Part shown: positions 16,438 through 25,685 of the stretch, one piece after another | Numbering within the stretch: position 1 is the stretch's first letter | How the letters are laid out: the number at the start of each line of letters is the position of its first letter | Source of the DNA: JBFLVU01 sp964589625 | GTDB taxonomy: Bacteria > Acidobacteriota > UBA4820 > DSQY01 | Reading direction: 5' to 3' | Assembly: GCA_964589625.1 (NCBI GenBank) | Contig: CAZPSH010000003.1 | Span: forward strand, 62,001-126,000 | Length of the DNA: 64,000 nt | Position numbers and translations under genes: made by a program | Notes under the pieces: generated by a model | Told to the model about the DNA's origin: nothing | The model's input: only the letters and a program-made list of their open reading frames with translations | Databases searched by the model: none

Positions 16438-19400
16438 ATGGGGCCAAAGGCGATGCGCTCCGCCCTGCGGGGTCCGGCGGCCGGCCTCCTCATGGCCGGG
16501 GCCGGTCTTGCCGCCCTGAGCCACGATCTCGGGCCCGCCGCTCCGGTCCGGTCGGCCTGCGAACCCGACTACCCGCCGTACTGCATCGTCCGGCCCGACG
16601 GACGGGCGGACGGCTTCTCCGTGGAGCTCATGCGGGCGGCCCTGAAAGCCTTGGGCCGGGAGGTCGTCTTCGCCACAGGGCCCTGGGCGAAGATCAAGTC
16701 GGATCTGGCCCGTGGTGAGATCGAGGCCCTCCCCTTGGTGGGCCGGACGCCGGAAAGAGAAAAGGACTTCGATTTCACCGTGCCGTACCTGACGATGCAC
16801 GGGGCCATCGTGGTGCGGGAGGGCGAATTCGGGATCCGCGGGGTCTCGGACCTCAAGGGAAAGCGCGTGGCGGTCCTTCAGGGGGACAACGCCGAGGAGT
16901 ACTTGCACCGGGCGCGGCTCGGCGCGGTCGTCGTCCCTCGCCCCTCCTTCGAAGAGGCGCTCCAAGAACTGGCCCGGGGCGAGCACGACGCGGTCCTCGT
17001 CCAGAAGCTCGTCGCCCTGCAATTGATGAGGGGCTCGGGCATCGCGAACCTCCGCTTCGCCGGTCCACCGCTCTTGGATTTTTCCCAGGACTTCTGCTTC
17101 GCCGTCCGGAAGGGAGACGACGCCCTTCTGGCCCAGCTCAACGAGGGGCTGGCCATCGCCATCGCGGACGGGACCTTCCGCCGTCTCCGGACGAAGTGGT
17201 TCTCGGAGATCGAGGCCGGCGAGCGCATCAAGAGCCGAATCGTCGTCGGCGGCGATGACCGCTTCCCCCCCTACGAATACCTGGATGCGAACGGACAACC
17301 GGCCGGTTTCAACGTGGAGCTGACGAGGGCCATCGCCCGGCGCATGGACCTCGCGGTGGAAATCCGCCTCGGCCCCTGGGCCCAGATTCGGAGGGGCCTG
17401 GAAAACGGCTCCGTGGACGTGATCCAGGGCATGTTCTACTCCCTGGAGAGGGACAAGCAGTTCGCCTTCTCTCCACCGGGGTCGGTGGTCCGGTACGCCG
17501 CCGCCGTGCGCGTCGGGGACCCCGAGCCGTCTAACCTGGCGGACCTTGCGGGCAAGTCCATCCTCGTCATGGCGGGCGACCTCATGCACGACAGGGCCGT
17601 GGAGAGTGGCCTTGCGGACCGGGTGCGGGCGGTGGTCTCCCAGGAGGAGGCCCTCCGGCTCCTCGCCCAGGGGGAGGGCGATTGCGCGCTCGTCGCCGAG
17701 GTGCCGGCGCTCTACTGGATCGAAAAGCACGGGTGGAAGAACCTGCGGATCTGCTCTCCCCCCCTCCTCTCGGCGGAGAACTGCTACGCCGTACCCCGCG
17801 GCAACGAGAACCTCCTGGCGCGGTTCTCCGAGGGGCTGGCCGCCCTTAGGGGGACAGGAGAGTACCGGAAGATTCAGTCCAGGTGGCTCGGTCCCTACGA
17901 ACCGATTCAGCAGGACATCCGGCTCTACGTCCGCTACGGCGCCGCGGCGGTCCTCACCCTGGCCCTTCTCCTCGCGGGGGCCCTGTGGTGGTCCCGGACG
18001 CTCCGGCGCCAGGTGGAGCAGAGGACCCGGGAGTTGACGGCGGAGATCGAGGAGAGAAAGCGGGGGGAGGCCGCCCTCAGAGAGAGCGAAGAGAAGCACC
18101 GGAGCATCCTGGAGGGGATGCAGGAGTCTTACTACGAAGTGGATCTCGCCGGAAACCTCACCTTCTTCAACGACGCCATGTGCCGGCTCATGGGGCGGTC
18201 CCGCGAAGAACTGGCGGGCCTGAACAACCGGCAGTATACGGACGCGGAGAACGCCAAGAAGCTCTTTCTGGCCTTCAACGCGGTTTACCGGACAGGGGAA
18301 TCCGTCCGGGGGATCGATTGGGAGGTCCTCCGAAAGGACGGGACGCGGCGGAGCATCGAGGCCTCCGTCTCCCTGAGGAGGGACTTCACGGGCCGCCCCG
18401 TCGGCTTCCAGGGAGTCATTCAGGACATCACCGATCGGAAGCGCGTGGAAAGAATCCTCAAGGCCCGCGTCCGGATCGCCGAACTCTCGCTCACGGAGTC
18501 CCTCGACGCCCTGATGCAGGCGGCGCTGGACGAAGTGTGCGCCCTGACGGACAGCCCCATCGGCTTCTTTCACTTCGTCGAGGCGGACGAGAGGAGGCTG
18601 TCCCTCCAGGCGTGGTCCACGGGGACGCTCGCGGGGATGTGCACGGCCGAGGGGCGGGGACGCCACTACGACGTGGACGAGGCGGGCGTGTGGGTCGACT
18701 GCATGCGCGCCCGCGGGCCCGTGATCCACAACGACTATCCCGCCCTCCCCCACCGGAAGGGCCTGCCCGAGGGCCACGCTCCCATCGTTCGAGAAATGGT
18801 CTTTCCCATCCTTCGGAACCGGAAAATCGTCGCCGTCATGGGCGTCGGAAACCGGGCCCAGGAGTACGCGGAGGAGGACGCGGCGGACTCCCTCCAGCTG
18901 GCCGATCTGGCGTGGGACATCGTGGAGCGCAGGCTCGCGGAGGAGGACCTGAGGAGGGCGGACCAAGAACGCGAGCGGGCCCGATTGTCCGAAACCACCG
19001 CCCGCCTGGTCCAGGGCCTCGCGCACGAGGTTCGGAACCCCCTCTTCGCCATCGACGTGAACGCCGCGGTCCTGGAGCGGAAGGCCGGGGCCGTTCCGGG
19101 CGTGGCGGAACACGCCCGATACCTGAAGGAGCATGTGGGGCGGCTGGACGTGCTCATGAGGGACCTCCTGGAACTCGGACGCCGGCCCGCCGCCGAGGAG
19201 CGGATCGAGTGTCGCCTCCGGGACGTGGCCGAGAACGCCATCCTCACCGTGGAGGGCAGGGTTCCCGGAAGCGCCGGCCGACTTCGGCTGGAGGCGGCGT
19301 CGGAGCCGTTCACGGTCCCGGCCCTTCCGGACCGCCTCCAAAGGGCCCTCGTCCTCCTCTTGGAAAACGCCCTGCAGAACTCGCCGCCGGGGGCCAGCGT

Positions 19401-19677
19401 GAAGGTCCTCGTCTCCCGCACCGACGGCGAGGCGCACGTGAAGGTCGTGGATGCGGGGACGGGGATTCCGGAGAAGATCCGCGAGAGTCTCTTCGAGCCC
19501 TTCGTCACGACCCACACGGGGCGGAGGGGCCTGGGACTCTCCCTGGCACGGCACTACGTGGCGGCGATGGGCGGGCGGCTCCAGGCGGAAGACAACGACC
19601 CTCCTCCGGGGGCCACCTTCACGGTATCCCTCCCCACGGAGGCGTCGTGGGCCGAGGAAGCCCCGCCAAAGGGCTAG
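16438..19677 (+). CDS. Sensor histidine kinase with tandem solute-binding domains, PAS and GAF
   Basis: 1079 residues. Signal/anchor (1-30), two consecutive SBP_bac_3 periplasmic domains (about 37-263 and 264-490, each with a PPY...GFSVEL or GFNVEL pattern), a transmembrane helix (about 500-522), a PAS domain (about 553-668), a GAF domain (about 680-830), then a kinase core with H-box His863 (AHEVRNPLFAI), an N-box (ENALQNSPPG) and G-boxes DAGTGIPE and GLGLSLA. It should sense amino acids or peptides outside the inner membrane and phosphorylate a response regulator; none is adjacent. ATG at 16438 is preferred because GGAGG lies 8 bases before it. The CstA-type transporter follows 129 bp downstream, suggesting linked sensing and uptake. 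Confidence 0.9.
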   Translation: MGPKAMRSALRGPAAGLLMAGAGLAALSHDLGPAAPVRSACEPDYPPYCIVRPDGRADGFSVELMRAALKALGREVVFATGPWAKIKSDLARGEIEALPLVGRTPEREKDFDFTVPYLTMHGAIVVREGEFGIRGVSDLKGKRVAVLQGDNAEEYLHRARLGAVVVPRPSFEEALQELARGEHDAVLVQKLVALQLMRGSGIANLRFAGPPLLDFSQDFCFAVRKGDDALLAQLNEGLAIAIADGTFRRLRTKWFSEIEAGERIKSRIVVGGDDRFPPYEYLDANGQPAGFNVELTRAIARRMDLAVEIRLGPWAQIRRGLENGSVDVIQGMFYSLERDKQFAFSPPGSVVRYAAAVRVGDPEPSNLADLAGKSILVMAGDLMHDRAVESGLADRVRAVVSQEEALRLLAQGEGDCALVAEVPALYWIEKHGWKNLRICSPPLLSAENCYAVPRGNENLLARFSEGLAALRGTGEYRKIQSRWLGPYEPIQQDIRLYVRYGAAAVLTLALLLAGALWWSRTLRRQVEQRTRELTAEIEERKRGEAALRESEEKHRSILEGMQESYYEVDLAGNLTFFNDAMCRLMGRSREELAGLNNRQYTDAENAKKLFLAFNAVYRTGESVRGIDWEVLRKDGTRRSIEASVSLRRDFTGRPVGFQGVIQDITDRKRVERILKARVRIAELSLTESLDALMQAALDEVCALTDSPIGFFHFVEADERRLSLQAWSTGTLAGMCTAEGRGRHYDVDEAGVWVDCMRARGPVIHNDYPALPHRKGLPEGHAPIVREMVFPILRNRKIVAVMGVGNRAQEYAEEDAADSLQLADLAWDIVERRLAEEDLRRADQERERARLSETTARLVQGLAHEVRNPLFAIDVNAAVLERKAGAVPGVAEHARYLKEHVGRLDVLMRDLLELGRRPAAEERIECRLRDVAENAILTVEGRVPGSAGRLRLEAASEPFTVPALPDRLQRALVLLLENALQNSPPGASVKVLVSRTDGEAHVKVVDAGTGIPEKIRESLFEPFVTTHTGRRGLGLSLARHYVAAMGGRLQAEDNDPPPGATFTVSLPTEASWAEEAPPKG

Positions 19678-19806
19678 GAACCGCCGAGCCAGTTCGGCGC
19701 CCATGCGCCGCCCCTTCGCGGCCTTCCCGAACCTGATCCGGTCCCCGGTTGCGCCCGCCCTCGGGTACGCGTAGAGTGTCGCCTTGATTCGGGGGAGGGG
19801 GGCCTC

Positions 19807-21651
19807 ATGAACTCGTTTCCCATCCTGGTTGGCGCCCTGTGCATCCTGGCGTTGGGCTACCGGTACTACAGCGCGTTCCTCGCGGCCAAGGCCCTCGTCC
19901 TGGATGCGAGCCGGGAGATGCCCTCGCACCGGTTCGAGGACGGCCACAACTACGTCCCCATGAACAAGTGGGTCCTCTTCGGCCACCACTTTGCGGCCAT
20001 CGCGGGCGCGGGACCCCTCGTGGGGCCGGTCCTCGCCGCCCAGTTCGGCTGGGCCCCCGGCCTCCTCTGGCTCCTCGCCGGGTCCGTACTCGCCGGGTGC
20101 GTCCACGACTTCACGATCCTCGTGGCCTCCGTCCGGCACAACGGCAGGTCCCTTCCCGAAATCGCCCGCGCCGAGATCGGGCCCGTGGCGGCCTTCACGG
20201 CCGGGATCGCTGTGCTTTTTATCGTCGTCGTGGCCCTGGCGGGCCTGGGACTGGTGGTCGTCAACGCCCTGGCCGCCTCTCCCTGGGGCACCTTCACCAT
20301 CGCCATGACGATCCCCATCGCCGTCGTGATGGGCCTCTACATGTTCAAGATCAAGCCCGGAGCCATCAAGGGGCCCTCCCTCGCGGGCGTGGCGGCCTTG
20401 GTCCTCTGCGTCGTTCTGGGAAAGTACGTGGCGGCCTCCTCGTTCGCGGGGGCATTCACCTTCAGCCACCACCAGCTGACCATCCTCCTGGCCCTCTACG
20501 GGTTCGCCGCCTCCGTTCTGCCCGTGTGGCTCCTCCTGGCCCCGCGGGACTACCTCTCCTCCTACATGAAGGTGGGCACCATCTTCGCCCTCATCGCCGG
20601 CGTGCTCATCGTCCGCCCCGACCTGCACTTCGAGGCCTTCACCCGCTTCGTCTCCGGCGGCGGCCCCATCATCCCCGGGAAGCTCTTTCCCTTCATGTTC
20701 GTGACCATCGCCTGCGGGGCCATTTCGGGCTTCCATTCCCTCGTCTCCTCGGGGACCACGCCCAAGATGGTGGACAAGGAGACCGACACGCGCTTCATCG
20801 GCTACGGGGCCATGCTCATGGAGAGCCTCGTGGGCGTCGTCGCCCTCATCGCCGCCTGCTCCCTCCATCCCGGCGACTACTACGCCATCAACCTCTCCCC
20901 GGAGGCCTTTCGGACCCTCGGCCTCGACACGGTGGACCTCGGCCGGCTCAACGAAGAGGTCGGGGAGGACGTGACGGGAAGGGCCGGAGGGGCGGTCACG
21001 CTCGCCGTGGGCATGGCGGAGATCTTCGGGGCCATTCCCGGCCTGCGGCCCTTCATGGCCATCTGGTACCACTTCGCCATCATGTTCGAGGCCCTCTTCA
21101 TCCTGACGACCATCGACGCCGGCACGCGCGTGGCGCGCTTCCTCCTCCAGGAGTTTTTGGGCAACTACTACAAGCCCCTGGGGAACCCCTCCTGGCTTCC
21201 CGGCAACGTGGCCACCACGACGGTCATCTGCGCGGCCTGGGGCTACTTCATCTACACGGGCTCCGTGCAGACCATCTGGCCCATGTTCGGCACGGCCAAC
21301 CAGCTCCTCGCCACGGTGGCCCTCGCCATCGGGACCACCTTTCTGGTGAACATGGGGAAGGCCCGTTACGCCTGGGCCACGGCCGTCCCCATGGTCTTCG
21401 TGGCCGCCACCACCCTCACGGCGGGGGCCCTGGGCATCGCGAACATCTACCTCCCCCTGGCCCGCCAGGCCGGGAAAGCCCTCCAGGGGACCCTCCAAGC
21501 CTCCCTCACGGCGGTTATGATGGTCCTCGTGATCGTGATCCTGGCCGACGCCCTGCGCCGCTGCGTCGCCACCCTGCGGGGCCGTCCCATCCCCCCCAAG
21601 GCCTTCGGTCCCGCGAAGGTCACCGAGGGCGTGCCCCAACGCTGCTGCTGA
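19807..21651 (+). CDS. cstA: Carbon starvation protein CstA family transporter
   Basis: 614 residues, about 15 hydrophobic segments. The CstA family signature regions are present: DGHNYVPMNKWVLFGHHFAAIAGAGPL is seen as the conserved N-terminal block near 40-66, then the LPVWLLLAPRDYLS-type block and GFHSLVSSGTTPKM. These proteins import peptides or pyruvate during carbon limitation in enterobacteria. Length is shorter than E. coli CstA (about 700). A G-rich GGGGGAGG precedes the ATG. Placed 129 bp after a kinase with solute-binding sensor domains, which may control it. The segment just after the stop carries a degraded RCC1/PKD gene. Confidence 0.92.
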   Translation: MNSFPILVGALCILALGYRYYSAFLAAKALVLDASREMPSHRFEDGHNYVPMNKWVLFGHHFAAIAGAGPLVGPVLAAQFGWAPGLLWLLAGSVLAGCVHDFTILVASVRHNGRSLPEIARAEIGPVAAFTAGIAVLFIVVVALAGLGLVVVNALAASPWGTFTIAMTIPIAVVMGLYMFKIKPGAIKGPSLAGVAALVLCVVLGKYVAASSFAGAFTFSHHQLTILLALYGFAASVLPVWLLLAPRDYLSSYMKVGTIFALIAGVLIVRPDLHFEAFTRFVSGGGPIIPGKLFPFMFVTIACGAISGFHSLVSSGTTPKMVDKETDTRFIGYGAMLMESLVGVVALIAACSLHPGDYYAINLSPEAFRTLGLDTVDLGRLNEEVGEDVTGRAGGAVTLAVGMAEIFGAIPGLRPFMAIWYHFAIMFEALFILTTIDAGTRVARFLLQEFLGNYYKPLGNPSWLPGNVATTTVICAAWGYFIYTGSVQTIWPMFGTANQLLATVALAIGTTFLVNMGKARYAWATAVPMVFVAATTLTAGALGIANIYLPLARQAGKALQGTLQASLTAVMMVLVIVILADALRRCVATLRGRPIPPKAFGPAKVTEGVPQRCC

Positions 21652-21658
21652 GAAAGGG

Positions 21659-22378
21659 CGAGGGCAGCCGGGTCTACTCCTCCTTTCCGGTGCAGGCGGA
21701 CCTGCCCCAGAATGCGCTGGCCGTGTCTCCAGGGGAGACCCACACATTGGCGCTTTTCGAGGACGGCACGGTGTGGGCCTGGGGGGACAACACGGGGGGA
21801 AAGCTGGGGGACGGGACCGACGTCCAGCGCCTGACGCCCGTCCAGGTGGCTCCGCCGGGAACCGCCTCGGCCGTGGGCGCGGGCACCGGATTCAGCGCCT
21901 ACGCGGAGGAGGACTGCGCCGTGGGATGCACGGCCACGGTGCCCCGGGCGGGCGTCCCGGGGGCCAGCCTGGCCTTCCAGGGGGGAGTGGCCGCGGCGGG
22001 GTGCGCGGGCACGCCCTCCTACGACTGGGACTTCGGCGACGGGTCCCCGCACGCCTTGGAGGCGAGCGCCAACCACTCGTACGGAAGCGCCGGGGATTAC
22101 GCCTGGACCCTGGAGGTGATCCAGGGGGGACGGACCTGCCTGAGAATGGGCACCCTGGCGGTGGCCCCCTGCGTCTTTTCTTGCACTGCCACCGTTGCAG
22201 GGCAGACCCCGGTCCAAACGCCCGTCTCGTTTACGGCCTCGGCAAATCTCAATCCCTGAAGATCGTCCTCAAGGGAGGGGCGGCCCTCAAGACGGCCGTC
22301 CCGAAGAACACCCCGGCGGACTTCGTCTTCCAGAATCCCGACGGAGGGACCCAGAGCCTTACCTGGCAGTGGCCCTAG
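21659..22378 (+). pseudogene. Decayed RCC1/PKD protein gene (C-terminal remnant)
   Basis: No start is available: the recognisable frame runs straight out of the cstA 3' end. One RCC1 unit (ALFEDGTVWAWGDNTGGKLG) is followed by one PKD domain (YDWDFGDGSP) and the first residues of a second (TATVAGQTPVQTPVSF). A deletion with change of frame near 22220-22260 then joins it to the final part of the C-terminal domain (LKIVLKGGAALKTAVPKN to FQNPDGGTQSLTWQWP, TAG at 22376). Domain order and tail match the intact protein at 4344-7274. It is a truncated and frameshifted copy, probably not expressed as a working protein. Confidence 0.8.
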
Positions 22379-22431
22379 ACGAGTCAGCCCGCCCAGCGAA
22401 GGGGCCGGCAGGGTGCTGAATCGTGAAGCGA

Positions 22432-22455
22432 GAGGGCGGCCGCTCGGCCGCCCTC
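22432..22455. terminator. Strong GC hairpin, likely bidirectional terminator
   Basis: Perfect inverted repeat with 11-base arms, GAGGGCGGCCG and CGGCCGCCCTC, and a two-base centre. It lies between the RCC1/PKD remnant and the 3' end of the minus-strand polyferredoxin gene. A short pyrimidine run follows on the plus strand. No long T tract, so efficiency is uncertain. Confidence 0.6.
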
Positions 22456-22513
22456 TTCGCATTCCTGGCGGCCAGCCCCGTCCTTCGAGACGCACAGATT
22501 TGGAAGAGGAGCC

Positions 22514-24082
22514 TCACTGAAGAAGCAGTTGGTTGTCCGGGTTTCGGCTCTCGCCGATGGGGGTGACATAGATGGCGGGCCGGTCGAGGACCGGGCACTT
22601 CGTCTCGCAGATGCCGCACCCGATGCACAACTCGAGGTCCACGTGGGGCTGTTTGAGGAGCACCTCGAGGCCCTCGCGGCTTCTCTGAAGGACCTCCTCG
22701 AACCAGATGGCCTTGGTGGGCGTCGGGCAGACCTCCTCGCAAACGATGCAGGGGGTGGCGTGGGCGAAGGGCAAACACCGGGAGCGGTCCATCACGGCCA
22801 ACCCGATCTTCACCTTGACCTTTTCGTCGCGCGGGAGCTTCGCGATGGCCCCCGTGGGGCAGACCTGCCCGCAGAGGGTGCAGTTGTACTCGCAGTAGCC
22901 GATGCGCGGGACGAGGACGGGAGTCCAGAGCCCCTCCAGGCCGGCCTCCAGGAGGGCGGGCTGGAGGCCGCCCGTGGTGCAGACCTTCATGCACTCCCCG
23001 CACTTGACGCACCGCTCGAGGAAGTCCTCTTCGGGAAGCGCGCCGGGAGGCCGGATGAGGGCGGGATGGACGCGCCCGTCCCGGGAGGAGGGGGCGACCC
23101 TCAGGAGAGGCACGGCGACGGCGCCCGCGGCGGCGGCGAGGAGGATCCGGCGGCGGGAGAGGTCCACGCCGTCCGGGGATGGCCTCGCGGAAAAGCCGAA
23201 GGAGGCCGAGGAGGTGGGGCAGGCGTCGCCGCAGTTGAAGCAGGCCACGCACTCCGAGGGGCGCCATCCCTGTCCCTCTCCCGTGCTGGCTCCCCCCTGG
23301 CACCCGTGGTCGCAAAGGCCGCAGGACGTGCATCCCTCGCTCACGTTTCGCTTCAGGAGAGTCCAGCGTCCCGCGACGCCCAGCAGGGCCCCCAGGGGGC
23401 AGAGGTAGCGGCACCAAAACCGCCGCTCCACGAGGTTGAGCGCGAGAATTCCGGCGAAGAGAGCGCCGACCAGAGCCCCCTGGACGAAACGGGGCGGTTG
23501 GAAGGCGAGGACGGTCTGCTGGAGGAAAGAGGAAGCGCCTTCGGCGACGGCCCTGAAGAACGGCGCGTCCGGGGTGTACAGGACGTCGAGGAGGGCGTTC
23601 AGACCGGTGTTGAGCGCCGGGTAGACGCCGAGGGCCAGGGATCGGACCGTGAGGGAGAGGGGATCCAAGACGCCGACCCATTGGAACCCGAAGGCGGCGG
23701 TCAGGAGGCCCGCGAGGACCAGGTACTTCACGTGAAACCACCCGCGGAGGCGGGGGCGAGCGGGCCACTTGCGGAGGGTCCCCACGAGGTTGTTCAGGGT
23801 TCCCAGGGGGCAGACCCAGCCGCAGAAGACCCGCCCCAGAAGCGCCGTTACCAGGAGGGTGGCGATGGAGAGCCAGAAGGCTCCCACGAGGGCGTGGGAA
23901 GAGAGGAGCGCCGCGAGAAAGAGGAGGGGATCGAAGTCGAGAAAGAGCTTCACCGGGTAGCCGAGTTCGTCGGCCCCCTTCTGCTCCGTTTGGAGGAAGA
24001 GGAACAGGAAGAGGAGGAGGAAGAGGCCCTGCACGGCCCTCCTCGCCCAGACGGTTCCGCTGGTGGTCCTCTCGCGCTTCAA
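22514..24082 (-). CDS. NapH-NapG type fusion polyferredoxin (membrane 4Fe-4S protein)
   Basis: 522 residues. The N-terminal half is NapH/NosR-like: several membrane helices and two CxxxCP motifs, FCGWVCPLG (87-94) and WCRYLCPLG (223-231), then two 4Fe-4S clusters at Cys251-261 and Cys278-288. Residues 309-325 read SRRRILL plus a hydrophobic stretch, resembling a twin-arginine signal buried inside the chain. From about 344 the sequence resembles NapG: RPPGALPEEDFLERCVKCGE and three more Cys clusters (397-408, 436-452, 486-496). In nitrate respiration separate NapH and NapG pass quinol electrons to periplasmic enzymes; here they are one chain. Sixteen bases downstream of a Tat-exported DUF362 gene and surely cotranscribed. 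No nap or nos reductase gene is present. Confidence 0.88.
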   Translation of the reverse strand: MKRERTTSGTVWARRAVQGLFLLLFLFLFLQTEQKGADELGYPVKLFLDFDPLLFLAALLSSHALVGAFWLSIATLLVTALLGRVFCGWVCPLGTLNNLVGTLRKWPARPRLRGWFHVKYLVLAGLLTAAFGFQWVGVLDPLSLTVRSLALGVYPALNTGLNALLDVLYTPDAPFFRAVAEGASSFLQQTVLAFQPPRFVQGALVGALFAGILALNLVERRFWCRYLCPLGALLGVAGRWTLLKRNVSEGCTSCGLCDHGCQGGASTGEGQGWRPSECVACFNCGDACPTSSASFGFSARPSPDGVDLSRRRILLAAAAGAVAVPLLRVAPSSRDGRVHPALIRPPGALPEEDFLERCVKCGECMKVCTTGGLQPALLEAGLEGLWTPVLVPRIGYCEYNCTLCGQVCPTGAIAKLPRDEKVKVKIGLAVMDRSRCLPFAHATPCIVCEEVCPTPTKAIWFEEVLQRSREGLEVLLKQPHVDLELCIGCGICETKCPVLDRPAIYVTPIGESRNPDNQLLLQ

Positions 24083-24098
24083 TCCGCCCCCCGGGGGA

Positions 24099-24998
24099 TC
24101 AGAGGTCCACGCGCTTCACGGAGAGCTTGGCGAGGTCCATGGAGCCCAGGCCGTGGCGCGCCGCCTTGGCGATGTAGCCGATGTCCGACGGGACGCGCCC
24201 CATGAGCGTCGCACCGAAGGCGTCCACCGCCACGACGTCCGTGCCGGCCGCCACGGTGTCGAGGGACTTCACGTCGTCGAGGCTGCCCCCCTGGGGTCCG
24301 TGGGCGGTGAGGACCCGAACCGCGTCGAGGACCGTCAGGCAGGGCTTGACCACGGTGGCGAGGTCCACGAGGGACTGGTGGATGTTCTGGTGGATGCGCC
24401 CGCGGGAGCCGCCCATGATCCCCATCCAGTTCTTCAGCCCCAGGGTCAGGCCCGAGAGGCCGTGGTGCTTGGCGATGGGTACGTTGATGACCTTGTCGGC
24501 CTCCAGAAGGTCCTGGTAGAGGGGCCAGGACTGGATGGCTTCCCCGCGGATCGCCACCTCTTTGAAGCGGCGGTCGTCCACGAAGGAGACCTCGGCGCCG
24601 GCTTGGCGAGCCGCGGGGGCGATCCCGCTCTGTTCGTAGCAGCGGCGGGCGTCGTTGCACGTGCGGTCGAAGACCTTGACCTTCTTCGCGCCCGCCTCCA
24701 GGCAAAGGGCGACGAGGGTAGCCACGACCAGGGGATTCGTGTCGGCCGCCTGCTCGGGGGTGCGGTCCCACCCGATATTGGGCTTGACCACGACGACGTC
24801 GCCCTTGGAGACGAACCTCCTCATGCCTCCGAGGGCTTCCACGGCGGCGCGCGTCACCTTTTCGGGCGAGCCCCCGTGGGCCACGGCGAGGTCCGGAGGG
24901 GTCGGGGCGGCGGCGAAGAGGGAAGGGGCGGCGGCCGAAGCCGCCAAGGCGGCGGCGGCACCCGCCGTGGTCTTCAGAAATCGTCTTCGGTCGCTCAT
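24099..24998 (-). CDS. Tat-exported DUF362 domain protein
   Basis: 299 residues. MSDRRRFLKTTAGAAAALAA is a textbook twin-arginine signal, so the folded protein should be exported, possibly carrying a cofactor. The rest is a DUF362 domain: VVVKPNIGWDRTPEQAA, a CNDARRCYEQSGI region and INVPIAKHHGLSGLTLGLKN. DUF362 proteins often occur with ferredoxin domains and their reaction is unknown. It is first in a two-gene operon with the NapH-NapG fusion, suggesting that it exchanges electrons with that protein on the periplasmic side. ATG at 24998 is fixed by the signal peptide. Confidence 0.88.
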   Translation of the reverse strand: MSDRRRFLKTTAGAAAALAASAAAPSLFAAAPTPPDLAVAHGGSPEKVTRAAVEALGGMRRFVSKGDVVVVKPNIGWDRTPEQAADTNPLVVATLVALCLEAGAKKVKVFDRTCNDARRCYEQSGIAPAARQAGAEVSFVDDRRFKEVAIRGEAIQSWPLYQDLLEADKVINVPIAKHHGLSGLTLGLKNWMGIMGGSRGRIHQNIHQSLVDLATVVKPCLTVLDAVRVLTAHGPQGGSLDDVKSLDTVAAGTDVVAVDAFGATLMGRVPSDIGYIAKAARHGLGSMDLAKLSVKRVDL

Positions 24999-25040
24999 GG
25001 GATCTCTCCAGCCAGGCGATTCCGAAACCCTGCAAACGGA

Positions 25041-25067
25041 GGCGCCCCCGGAAGGCTCAGGGGCGCC
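25041..25067. repeat. GC-rich inverted repeat between operons
   Basis: GGCGCCCC (25041-25048) and GGGGCGCC (25060-25067) form an 8-base stem with an 11-base loop. It lies downstream of the STAS gene and just upstream of the DUF362 gene, so it may terminate STAS transcription or shape the operon leader. No T tract is visible. Confidence 0.4.
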
Positions 25068-25173
25068 CGCGCTTACGGACGGCTCATCTCACCCCGAATG
25101 TAGGGGGGCAGGGGCCCCGCCGCCACCTTCCGACGGGAGGGGCCGTCACGGTGGATGATCTGCCCCACGCCCT

Positions 25174-25536
25174 TCACGGCGCCGCCTCCCCAACGAAGGA
25201 GGCCGCCGCTTCGGCGACCGAGTCGTGGCACTCGAAAACGCTGGTGAGTTTGGTGATGACCAGCAGGTCCTTGACCTTGCGCGTGAGGTTGGCCAGCTTC
25301 AAGACAGACCCGCGGTTTCGAGCCGAGGTATAGGCGGCCACGAGCTCGCCGAGTCCCGTGGAGTCCATTCCGGGGACGGCCGCCAGATCGATGACGACGC
25401 GGGACTTTCCTTCGGCCAGCAGATCCTGGATGAGGTCGCGGAGGGTCTTGTCGCCGCTGCCCATGCTGATGGGGCCGCTCAGGGCCAGGACCACGGCGCT
25501 GCCCTCGGTGTACCGCTTCCACTTCAGGTCGGCCAT
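25174..25536 (-). CDS. STAS-domain anti-sigma factor antagonist
   Basis: 120 residues, a single STAS domain. The phosphorylatable Ser59 lies in PGMDSTGLGELVAAY, matching the DSxGLG motif of SpoIIAA/RsbV proteins. Such proteins bind an anti-sigma factor or switch kinase when unphosphorylated. ATG at 25536 is chosen for AAAGGAGG seven bases upstream; a longer open frame to 25641 has no support. No RsbW-like kinase or sigma factor gene is nearby. It is divergent (149 bp) from a large Ser/Thr kinase gene; whether that kinase acts on it is not known. Confidence 0.88.
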   Translation of the reverse strand: MADLKWKRYTEGSAVVLALSGPISMGSGDKTLRDLIQDLLAEGKSRVVIDLAAVPGMDSTGLGELVAAYTSARNRGSVLKLANLTRKVKDLLVITKLTSVFECHDSVAEAAASFVGEAAP

Positions 25537-25685
25537 GGGACGCCTCCTTTCGAGTCCCCCGTGGGGGCGCGGGACGCCCCGGCTCCGCATCGGGGGATAT
25601 GCACAACTATACGGCAGGCGGAGGGAAGTGGTTCCGGACACTCCTCCCGGCGTGCTACCGTAAAGGTCCGAAGCGGGGGGCGTGC

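Noticed and set aside
15121..21747. Very long open frame on the minus strand (over 2000 codons)
   Set aside because: Antisense to clear genes (CoA-transferase, kinase, cstA). Low-complexity Gly/Arg/His composition is the shadow of codon bias in GC-rich coding DNA; no domain visible.
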